A DNA stretch of 6,670 bases from a bacterium (lineage in GTDB: Bacteria; Bacillota; Negativicutes; Acidaminococcales; Acidaminococcaceae). The notes beneath the pieces were generated by a model. That model had not been told where the DNA came from, did no database searches, and was given only the letters and a program-made list of their open reading frames with translations. The DNA is taken from NCBI GenBank assembly GCA_004562175.1, contig SFRS01000056.1, positions 1 through 6,670 on the forward strand, read 5' to 3'. The translations under genes were made by a program, and so were the position numbers. Of this stretch, positions 1 through 6,670 are shown piece by piece; positions within the stretch are counted from its first letter, which is position 1; every line of letters starts with the position of its first letter.

Positions 1-612
1 GCCAAGGGCATTTGGTTCAGCGTGGTTTTGAAGCCACCCTTCCTGCCCCAAGAGGCTTCTAAATGCACGCTGTTGGCAGCAGTGGCAGTGGTGAAAGCCA
101 TTAACAAAATCCCTGGGGTTAAGGCAGCCATCAAATGGCCCAATGATATTCTGCTTTTAGGTCGCAAGCTGGTGGGTATTCTCACCGAAATGAATGCAGA
201 ATTTGGACACATCAATTATGTAGTCATCGGCACGGGCATCAATACTAATGCAACCCCGGACGATTATCCTGATGAGGTGAAGAGCTTGGCTGTTTCTATT
301 TGCGATGCTGCCACAGAGCCCTTCACTAGAGTGCAGCTTTTGTGCGATATCCTGAAAAACATGGAGGATTTGTACGAGACAGCTGTGCAAGAAGGCTTTG
401 CTCCTGTGCTGAAGGAGTGGCGTGAGTACTCCTGCACCTTGGGTCAGGAGGTTAAGGTTATCGCTCCCGATATGACCTATTTTGGCAAGGCCGTGGATAT
501 TGATGATGAGGGCCTTTTGATTGTGCGCAAGGAGGATGGAGCCTTGGAAAAGGTCGTGGCCGGAGATGTTTCTATTCGTCCTGCCGCTGCCAAGAATGGG
601 GCCTACGCATAA
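1..612 (+). CDS. birA: Biotin--[acetyl-CoA-carboxylase] ligase, 5'-truncated by window edge
   Basis: Biotin protein ligase activates biotin with ATP to biotinyl-AMP and transfers it to the lysine of biotin carrier domains such as AccB in the cytoplasm. The frame is open from base 1 and gives 203 residues, so the N-terminus (including any DNA-binding HTH and the GRGRxGR loop) lies outside the window. Visible family motifs in order are GIWFSVVLKP at the start, KWPND (codons 133-147), KLVGIL (166-183, whose Lys matches the biotin-contacting lysine of E. coli BirA) and VVIGTGINTN (about 220-249). The last 50 or so residues form the small SH3-like C-terminal domain (GQEVKVIAP to VSIRPA). The gene is followed by coaX 110 nt downstream, a common Firmicute arrangement. 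Whether it is also a repressor cannot be judged without the N-terminus. The first in-frame ATG (22) is internal, not the start. Confidence 0.93.
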   Translation, partial: AKGIWFSVVLKPPFLPQEASKCTLLAAVAVVKAINKIPGVKAAIKWPNDILLLGRKLVGILTEMNAEFGHINYVVIGTGINTNATPDDYPDEVKSLAVSICDAATEPFTRVQLLCDILKNMEDLYETAVQEGFAPVLKEWREYSCTLGQEVKVIAPDMTYFGKAVDIDDEGLLIVRKEDGALEKVVAGDVSIRPAAAKNGAYA

Positions 613-635
613 GTAAGAAAATCTTGTAATACTTC

Positions 636-663
636 TTGCATTCTGCTGACTTTGTGGTAAAAT
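636..663 (+). promoter_or_regulatory. Possible sigma-A promoter for coaX
   Basis: TTGCAT (636-641) and TAAAAT (658-663) are separated by 16 nt in the AT-rich gap between birA and coaX. Matches to consensus are 4/6 and 5/6. It would give a leader of about 50 nt before the coaX start. No terminator is seen after birA, so coaX may also be read from upstream. Confidence 0.45.
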
Positions 664-692
664 AATAAAGGCTTTGAGGCCGCACATTAAGG

Positions 693-709
693 CGGAAACC
701 ACACTTCCG
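693..709 (+). promoter_or_regulatory. Small hairpin abutting the coaX ribosome binding site
   Basis: CGGAA (693-697) and TTCCG (705-709) form a perfect 5-bp inverted repeat around a 7-nt loop. The 3' arm ends right at the Shine-Dalgarno sequence AGGAGG (710-715), which sits 7 nt before the coaX ATG. It could modulate ribosome access, but a stem this short is not strong evidence. Confidence 0.25.
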
Positions 710-722
710 AGGAGGATTTAAG

Positions 723-1499
723 ATGTTACTAGTAATTGATGTAGGTAATACCAATGTTGTTGCCGGTGTTTTTGACGATAAGGAGTTAAAGGTTCATTGG
801 CGTTTTTCCACTGACCGTTCTAAAACTGCAGATGAATTTGGTATTATGCTGCGTAGCATGTTCGATTATAGCGACGTGGAAATGAGCAGAATTGATTCCA
901 TCATTATTTCCAGCGTAGTACCCCCGGTGCTGATTCCGCTGTGCCATATGTGCGAGCGCTATTTTGGCATTAAGCCCATGGTTGTGGGACCTGGCATTAA
1001 AAATGGCATCTTCATTCGCTATGATAATCCCAAGGAGGTTGGCGCTGACCGCATTGTTAATGCAGTGGCTGCTTTGCATAAATACGCTCATTTAAATCGT
1101 CCTATGATTATTCTGGACTTCGGTACTGCGAATACCTTCTGCGCATTGCTGCCCACGGGCGAGTATCTGGGCGGTGCCATTGCCCCCGGCATTGGCATTT
1201 CTACCGAGGCTTTATTCCAACGCGCTGCTAAGCTGCCCCGTATCGAGCTGGTGAAGCCGAAGACTGTTATTTGCCGCAACACTGTTAGCTCCATGCAGGC
1301 CGGTGCTATTTATGGCTTTGTAGGCCAGATGGAGGGCATTGTTAATCATATGAAGAAGGAGCTGGGCGGGGACGCATTTGTTATTGCTACCGGCGGCTTT
1401 GCTAATACCATGGCATCTGAATCCGATTGCATTGATGTCATCGAGCCCTTCTTGACCTTGGATGGATTGCGCATTCTTTACGAAAAGAACGCAAAGTAA
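723..1499 (+). CDS. coaX: Type III pantothenate kinase
   Basis: CoaX phosphorylates pantothenate with ATP to 4'-phosphopantothenate, the first step of coenzyme A synthesis. It is a cytoplasmic dimer of the ASKHA (actin-like kinase) fold and, in the family, resists CoA feedback. The 258-residue product has the family's usual length. Motifs in order are the N-terminal phosphate loop DVGNTN (residues 6-11), GADR (107-110, with Asp109 the likely catalytic base), the second phosphate motif DFGTANTF (132-139), GGAIAPGI (150-157), QAGAIYG (192-198) and TGG (223-225). The second phosphate motif has Asn at residue 137 where most homologues I recall have Thr (DFGTATT). The ATG at 723 is set by an ideal AGGAGG 7 nt upstream and by the DxGNT motif starting at residue 6. 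A hairpin and a strong terminator follow the stop. Confidence 0.97.
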   Translation: MLLVIDVGNTNVVAGVFDDKELKVHWRFSTDRSKTADEFGIMLRSMFDYSDVEMSRIDSIIISSVVPPVLIPLCHMCERYFGIKPMVVGPGIKNGIFIRYDNPKEVGADRIVNAVAALHKYAHLNRPMIILDFGTANTFCALLPTGEYLGGAIAPGIGISTEALFQRAAKLPRIELVKPKTVICRNTVSSMQAGAIYGFVGQMEGIVNHMKKELGGDAFVIATGGFANTMASESDCIDVIEPFLTLDGLRILYEKNAK

Positions 1500-1517
1500 A
1501 ATCGTCTGAACGATTTT
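1498..1517 (+). other. Perfect 8-bp hairpin at the coaX stop codon
   Basis: AAAATCGT (1498-1505) and ACGATTTT (1510-1517) pair perfectly around a CTGA tetraloop. The 5' arm overlaps the coaX stop codon. The stem is AT-rich and lacks a clean U-run after it, so it is unlikely to be a good terminator alone. It may stabilise the mRNA 3' end or work together with the terminator 24 nt further on. Confidence 0.5.
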
Positions 1518-1540
1518 GATAAATTTTATTGATTTACTTG

Positions 1541-1566
1541 AGCCCGCTTTTACTAGCGGGCTTTTT
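1541..1566 (+). terminator. Rho-independent terminator after coaX
   Basis: AGCCCGCT (1541-1548) pairs perfectly with AGCGGGCT (1555-1562) around a 6-nt loop. The stem is GC-rich and runs straight into TTTTT (1562-1566). This is a textbook intrinsic terminator for the upstream genes. It ends only 16 nt before the dusB start codon. Confidence 0.93.
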
Positions 1567-1572
1567 GAATAT

Positions 1573-1578
1573 AGGTGA
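1573..1578 (+). promoter_or_regulatory. Ribosome binding site that sets the dusB start
   Basis: AGGTGA lies 4 nt before the ATG at 1583, just after the terminator U-run. An in-frame ATG at 1529 exists, but its 18 extra codons would run through the terminator stem and have no family counterpart, so 1583 is preferred. Confidence 0.7.
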
Positions 1579-1582
1579 ACAC

Positions 1583-2599
1583 ATGCAAATAGGAAAGATA
1601 AAACTTGATGCACCCTTGGTGTTGGCACCCATGGCGGGGATTACGGATTTGCCCTTTCGGGTGATTTGTCGCCGTTTGGGATGTGGTATGACTGTTTCCG
1701 AAATGGTCAGTGCTAAGGGGCTGCTATATAAAAATGTGAAAACTACAGAAATGCTGCGCATTGATTCTGGTGAGCGTCCTACAGCTATTCAGCTGTTCGG
1801 CAGCGTGCCTCAGGAGTTGGCAGAGGCTGCCAAGCTGGTGGAGGCTAGTGGCGCTGACATCATCGACTTTAATATGGGCTGCCCCGTGCCGAAAATTGTC
1901 AATAATGGGGAGGGCTCAGCGCTGATGAAGAATCCCCAGCTGGCCTATGAGGTTTTGGCAGCAATGGTGGATGCGGTGCAGATTCCGGTGACGGTGAAGT
2001 TTCGCGCGGGCTGGGACGACGAGCACCGCAACGCGGTGGAGATTGCCTTGGCGGCGGAGCGTGCCGGAGTGGCGGCGGTAGCCGTCCATGGGCGCACCCG
2101 GCAGCAGTTCTACGAGGGCAAGGCTGATTGGAATATCATTCGTGACGTGAAGCAAGCGGTTAAGGTGCCCGTTTTTGGTAACGGCGATATTTTTACTGTG
2201 GCCGATGGTTTACGCATGCTAAAGGAAACCGGCGTAGACGGCTTGATGATTGGTCGTGGCGCTGATGGAAATCCCTGGATATTTCAGCAGCTAAAGGCTG
2301 TTTTGGCAGGTGAGGCTTGTCCGGATGCACCTAGCATTGACGAGCGCTTGGACTTGGCAGCCGAGCATTTGGATATGCTTATTGAGCATAAGGGAGAACG
2401 GGTTTCCGTCAAGGAAATGCGTCGCCATATATCTGCCTATTTAAAGGGGCTGCCCCATGCGGCAGAGTTTCGGGGGCGCTTTCACAAGGTGGATACCAAG
2501 GAGCAATTCTATCAGCTGCTGGAAGAGTACCGCCAATGTGCCCAGAATTATTATGAGCAAGAAAAACATTTTACAGCTACCATTGTGGAAAAACGCTAA
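1583..2599 (+). CDS. dusB: tRNA-dihydrouridine synthase, DusB type
   Basis: This FMN-dependent enzyme reduces uridine to 5,6-dihydrouridine in the D-loop of tRNA, using NADPH. The 338-residue product is full length for the family. It has an N-terminal TIM barrel followed by a helical tRNA-binding domain from about residue 245. Motifs are APMAGITDLPFR (15-26), the QLFGS flavin loop (70-74), NMGCP with the catalytic Cys100, VKFRAGW (138-144, with the FMN-binding Lys139), HGRTR (169-173), GNGDI (199-203), GRGADGNPWIF (224-234) and MRRHISAYLKGLP in the C-terminal domain. I cannot tell from sequence alone which uridine is modified; DusB is the best name by overall resemblance. It starts 16 nt after a strong terminator, and I see no good promoter of its own, so expression may depend on read-through. 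Residues about 135-172 are encoded by an unusually GC-rich stretch, although the protein reads normally there. Confidence 0.95.
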   Translation: MQIGKIKLDAPLVLAPMAGITDLPFRVICRRLGCGMTVSEMVSAKGLLYKNVKTTEMLRIDSGERPTAIQLFGSVPQELAEAAKLVEASGADIIDFNMGCPVPKIVNNGEGSALMKNPQLAYEVLAAMVDAVQIPVTVKFRAGWDDEHRNAVEIALAAERAGVAAVAVHGRTRQQFYEGKADWNIIRDVKQAVKVPVFGNGDIFTVADGLRMLKETGVDGLMIGRGADGNPWIFQQLKAVLAGEACPDAPSIDERLDLAAEHLDMLIEHKGERVSVKEMRRHISAYLKGLPHAAEFRGRFHKVDTKEQFYQLLEEYRQCAQNYYEQEKHFTATIVEKR

Positions 2600-2611
2600 G
2601 TATGTTACAAT
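2583..2611 (+). promoter_or_regulatory. Probable extended -10 promoter for the 2649-4669 gene pair
   Basis: TACAAT (2606-2611) is preceded by TG at 2603-2604, an extended -10. TTGTGG (2583-2588) lies 17 nt upstream as a weak -35. The predicted leader is about 30 nt, and the -35 overlaps the 3' end of dusB. The weak -35 is offset by the TGn element. Confidence 0.55.
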
Positions 2612-2648
2612 GATATTTTGTTAAAGATACATACAGGGAGTTTGCATT

Positions 2649-3575
2649 ATGGGAGAAAGTAAGCAAGCCAAGCATATAATTAGCATTAGTCTTGGTTCCT
2701 CTAAGCGGGACGCTAGTGCTGTTTTAGAGCTTGCCGGACAAAAAGTGCATATTGAACGCCGGGGCACTGATGGCGATTTTCACAAGGCACGACAGCTTAT
2801 AGAGCAGTGGGACGGCAAGGTTGATGCTATGGGACTTGGTGGCACGGACCTTTATGTTTATGCCGGCAAGGAGCGCTATACCTTCCGTGAGTCAGCTCGC
2901 CTGATTGCCAATGTGCATCACACCCCTGTGTTGGATGGCAGTGGCTTGAAGAACTCTTTAGAGCGTAAGGTTATCCACGAGCTGGCCGAAGGCCATGAGA
3001 TTCCTATCAAGGGAAGCAAGGTACTGCTTGTATGTGCGGTGGACCGCTTTGGCATGGCCGAGGCATTACTGGATGCAGGAGCACAGGTGACCTTTGGCGA
3101 TTTGATCTTTGGCTTGAATATCAATAAACCGCTCTATTCCCTCAAGGCTTTGGCCTGGTGGGCCAAGCTTTTGGCGCCTGTGGTGACCAAGCTGCCCGTC
3201 AGCTGGTTTTACCCCATGGGACAGGAGCAGGAAAAAAGAGTATTGCGCTATCCGGAATATTTCCGTGAAAGCGATATTATAGCAGGCGATTTTCATTACA
3301 TCAAAAAGTTTATGCCGGACAGCCTGCCCGGGAAAATAATCATTACCAATACAGTGACAGCGGCTGACAGGGAAATGCTCCGCAAGGCCGGTGTAAAAAT
3401 TTTAGTTACAACTACCCCCTGCATCAAGGGGCGTAGCTTTGGTACCAATGTTATGGAAGCCTTGTTGGTGGCCTTACATGATGGGAAGGGCCCGCTATCT
3501 GCTGCAGAGTATTTAAGGCTCATTGAGCATTATCATATTAAATCTTCTGTGGAGTACCTTGGTACGAAGGAGTAG
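2649..3575 (+). CDS. Conserved protein of unknown function, partner of the AAR-like gene
   Basis: The product has 308 residues. I recognise it as a conserved clostridial/Negativicute type, which I recall as sometimes auto-labelled quinate 5-dehydrogenase, but I see no sequence basis for that activity. Conserved-looking patches are an N-terminal ISISLGSSKRD (11-21), MGLGGTDLYVYAG (61-73), LDGSGLKNSLER (95-106), a beta-alpha segment VLLVCAVDRFGMAEAL (125-140) running into GDLIFGLNI (150-158), AGDFHYI (212-218), and a C-terminal ILVTTTPCIKGRSFGTNVME (251-270) with Cys258. The layout suggests two alpha/beta domains. I see no signal peptide or clear membrane helix, though residues 163-192 are fairly hydrophobic. 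The ATG is backed by AGGGAG (2635-2640) 8 nt upstream. Its stop lies 8 nt before the next gene, whose ribosome binding site is inside this gene's last codons, so the two are probably translationally coupled and act together. Confidence 0.85.
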   Translation: MGESKQAKHIISISLGSSKRDASAVLELAGQKVHIERRGTDGDFHKARQLIEQWDGKVDAMGLGGTDLYVYAGKERYTFRESARLIANVHHTPVLDGSGLKNSLERKVIHELAEGHEIPIKGSKVLLVCAVDRFGMAEALLDAGAQVTFGDLIFGLNINKPLYSLKALAWWAKLLAPVVTKLPVSWFYPMGQEQEKRVLRYPEYFRESDIIAGDFHYIKKFMPDSLPGKIIITNTVTAADREMLRKAGVKILVTTTPCIKGRSFGTNVMEALLVALHDGKGPLSAAEYLRLIEHYHIKSSVEYLGTKE

Positions 3576-3583
3576 TATTAATC

Positions 3584-4669
3584 ATGGAAAAGTTTGCTTT
3601 TATTTTTCATCCTCTAACCTTGGAGGACATGGAGCATTTGTCCCCCGTTATGAAGTATATTCCCGACCCTATCATTGAAGCCTGCCTGAAAATGAAGAAG
3701 CCATTTAAGGTTTCCCATATCACAGGCATCAAGAGCCCTTACGCCGAGGCAGAGGGCTGGTTTGTGGGCTGCCCTTTGACGGCCAAGCAGATGATGACGC
3801 TGCCGGAGGAGTTTGTCATGGACCGCATTATTGAGTCCGGCAAGGTGGCCCAAGAGCTGGGAGCAAAGATTGTTGGCTTGGGTGCCTTTACCTCCATTGT
3901 TGGTGATGCGGGCATCACGGTGGCTAAAAATCTAGACATTGCTGTGACCAGTGGTAACAGCTATACCGTGGCAACAGCTATTCAGGGCACCAAGGAAGCA
4001 GCTCGCATGATGGGCAAGGATTTGAAGGAATGCCGTGCTGTGGTTGTTGGTGCCACCGGCTCCATTGGCGCTGCTTCTGTAAGACTTTTGTCACGAGAGG
4101 TTAAGCACATTACTCTGGTGGCAAGGCATATGGGACCCTTGGAAGAGCTGGCTCAGGAGCTCATTGAGCAAAACCATTGTGAAGTAGCTGTGAGCCAAGA
4201 CATTCATGCTTCCTTAAAAGAGGCAGATATTGTTATTACAGTAACCAGTGCTTTGGACTTTTTGATTGAGCCAGAGGATTTGAAGCCCGGTTGTGTGGTT
4301 TGCGATGTGGCGCGTCCCCGTAATGTATCGCGAGAGGTTTCCTTGAAGCGTAACGATGTTCTTGTTATTGAGGGTGGCATCATCCATGTTCCGGGCGATG
4401 TGGATTTTCATTTCAATTTTGGCTTCCCGCCCCGTACCTCCTACGCTTGCATGAGCGAAACCATGATTTTGGCATTGGATGGTCGCTATGAGAATTTCTC
4501 CTTGGGACGCAATTTGGATATCAATAAAATTAATTTAATTTCCCAGCTGGCAGATAAGCACCATTTCCGCATGTCCGGCTTCCGCAATTTTGAACGGGCT
4601 GTTTCCAGCGAGCACATTGAAGAGGTACGCCACAATGCGCAAATGGCTTTGGCTATCCATGGGTTTTGA
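3584..4669 (+). CDS. Acyl-ACP reductase-like Rossmann-fold dehydrogenase (AAR/COG5322-type)
   Basis: The 361-residue protein resembles the cyanobacterial long-chain acyl-ACP reductase family, which reduces acyl thioesters to fatty aldehydes with NADPH. Shared patches, compared from memory with Synechococcus elongatus AAR, are GLGAFTSIV (98-106), SGNSYTVA (123-130), the nucleotide-binding glycine loop VVGATGSIGAA (154-164), and a C-terminal block YACMSETMILALDG followed by NFSLGRN (287-310). In that block Cys289 (codon 4448-4450) lines up with AAR catalytic Cys294. Residues 1-100 also align with the AAR N-terminus (FxxIxHxLTLE). Automatic pipelines may call such proteins shikimate/quinate or amino acid dehydrogenase. 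Substrate and in vivo role are unknown. AAGGAG at 3567-3572 overlaps the end of the upstream gene, with an 11-nt spacer to the ATG, suggesting coupling. No terminator follows; the greA promoter begins 2 nt after the stop codon. Confidence 0.82.
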   Translation: MEKFAFIFHPLTLEDMEHLSPVMKYIPDPIIEACLKMKKPFKVSHITGIKSPYAEAEGWFVGCPLTAKQMMTLPEEFVMDRIIESGKVAQELGAKIVGLGAFTSIVGDAGITVAKNLDIAVTSGNSYTVATAIQGTKEAARMMGKDLKECRAVVVGATGSIGAASVRLLSREVKHITLVARHMGPLEELAQELIEQNHCEVAVSQDIHASLKEADIVITVTSALDFLIEPEDLKPGCVVCDVARPRNVSREVSLKRNDVLVIEGGIIHVPGDVDFHFNFGFPPRTSYACMSETMILALDGRYENFSLGRNLDINKINLISQLADKHHFRMSGFRNFERAVSSEHIEEVRHNAQMALAIHGF

Positions 4670-4671
4670 TA

Positions 4672-4701
4672 TTGACAAGTAAATCTGGCTCAGCTTATAA
4701 T
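4672..4701 (+). promoter_or_regulatory. Consensus sigma-A promoter for greA-lysS
   Basis: TTGACA (4672-4677) and TATAAT (4696-4701) are both perfect consensus hexamers with an 18-nt spacer. Transcription would start near 4708, giving an AT-rich leader of about 45 nt to the greA ATG. The -35 lies 2 nt after the stop codon of the preceding gene. It should be a strong housekeeping promoter. Confidence 0.92.
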
Positions 4702-4752
4702 GGTTGCACAGGTTAAATATATTCAAGAAATTTATGATAAAGGAGCAGGAAA

Positions 4753-5229
4753 ATGGCTACAAAAGAAACTCAAATTACAGCCGAAGGTCTTAGAAAATTA
4801 GAAGAAGAATTAGCCCAACGTAAGGGCCCCATTCGTGAAGAAATTGTTGAGCGTTTGAAGGAAGCAAGAGCGCAGGGTGACTTGAGCGAAAACTCCGAGT
4901 ACGATCAGGCAAAAGAGGACCAAGGCAAAAACGAAAGCCGTATTGTTGAGTTGGAGCTGATGATTAAAACTGCGGTTATCATCGACACCACCACCTCTGG
5001 CAAGGAAGGCATTGTTTCCTTGGGCTGCACCGTAATTTTGAAGGATGTTGAAACCGGTGAGGAGGAAACCTATACTGTTGTAGGTACCACTGAGGCCGAT
5101 CCCTTTAATAACAAAATTTCCAATGAATCCCCTGTGGGTACTGCTATTTTGGGCAAAAAGGTTCATGATGTTGTTGTAGCTAATACTCCTGCAGGTGAGC
5201 TGTCTTACGAAATTCTCGAAGTAAAATAA
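4753..5229 (+). CDS. greA: Transcription elongation factor GreA
   Basis: GreA inserts its coiled coil into the secondary channel of RNA polymerase and stimulates cleavage of backtracked RNA so that stalled complexes resume. The 158-residue product is full length. The N-terminal antiparallel coiled coil spans about residues 10-77, and its tip carries GDLSENSEYD (42-51), with the acidic pair Asp43 and Glu46 matching the E. coli catalytic tip residues. The C-terminal FKBP-like domain covers about 83-158 and includes the family-typical SNESPVGTAILGKKVHD (123-139). The ATG is supported by AAAGGAG (4739-4745) with a 7-nt spacer. It is the first gene after the consensus promoter at 4672-4701 and is followed 15 nt later by lysS, the usual Firmicute greA-lysS operon. 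Confidence 0.97.
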   Translation: MATKETQITAEGLRKLEEELAQRKGPIREEIVERLKEARAQGDLSENSEYDQAKEDQGKNESRIVELELMIKTAVIIDTTTSGKEGIVSLGCTVILKDVETGEEETYTVVGTTEADPFNNKISNESPVGTAILGKKVHDVVVANTPAGELSYEILEVK

Positions 5230-5244
5230 GAAGGAGCTTAAAGC

Positions 5245-6670
<1,426 letters not shown>

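Noticed and set aside
157..702. 181-codon open frame on the - strand opposite birA
   Set aside because: It is antisense to conserved birA motifs, and its translation resembles no family I know.
1529..1582. Upstream in-frame ATG extending dusB by 18 codons
   Set aside because: The extension would be translated through the terminator hairpin, lacks a ribosome binding site and has no counterpart in the Dus family.
1500..1582. Riboswitch or T-box leader upstream of dusB
   Set aside because: The 83-nt gap holds only two simple hairpins. No T-box core or other riboswitch core is visible.
4702..4752. Structured regulatory leader in front of greA
   Set aside because: The leader is short and AT-rich, and I see no significant inverted repeat.

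Overview
The window is ordinary bacterial chromosome, with every gene on the + strand, tight spacing and about half G+C. The gene set (birA, coaX, dusB, greA, lysS, plus a pair of conserved Rossmann-type proteins) and the protein sequences fit an anaerobic Firmicute. My best guess is the Negativicutes, perhaps a Phascolarctobacterium/Acidaminococcaceae relative. That placement comes from family resemblance recalled from memory, not from a search.

Layout: (1) 1-612 is the 3' two thirds of birA (biotin protein ligase), cut by the window edge. (2) 723-1499 is coaX (type III pantothenate kinase), with a possible promoter and a small hairpin just upstream of its ribosome binding site. A hairpin and a strong intrinsic terminator follow. 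(3) 1583-2599 is dusB (tRNA-dihydrouridine synthase), which begins only 16 nt after the terminator and contains a sharply GC-rich internal patch. (4) 2649-3575 and 3584-4669 are an 8-nt-spaced gene pair behind a probable extended -10 promoter. The first gene is a conserved protein of unknown function. The second resembles the cyanobacterial long-chain acyl-ACP reductase (AAR) family and keeps its catalytic cysteine. (5) A consensus sigma-A promoter (TTGACA-18-TATAAT) starts right after that gene and drives greA (4753-5229) and lysS (from 5245).

The main anomaly is lysS. Its reading frame is broken twice, at about 5689 and about 6328. At each point a block of conserved LysRS sequence is missing: about 64 residues including class II motif 1, then about 14 residues of the conserved active-site ELND region. 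Both losses shift the frame, so the gene as written cannot make a lysyl-tRNA synthetase. LysRS is normally essential, so this is either an assembly or sequence error or a real pseudogene covered by another LysRS. The surviving 3' part has a charged, alanine-rich linker that runs into what looks like the start of a Trbp/EMAPII-type tRNA-binding domain, cut by the window end.

Functionally, birA and coaX serve cofactor metabolism (biotin attachment and CoA). dusB, greA and lysS belong to the translation and transcription machinery. The AAR-like pair is the least understood part: it could reduce an acyl thioester to an aldehyde, but its substrate cannot be read from the sequence. No RNA genes, mobile elements or CRISPR arrays were seen, and no stretch over 300 nt lacks a gene.
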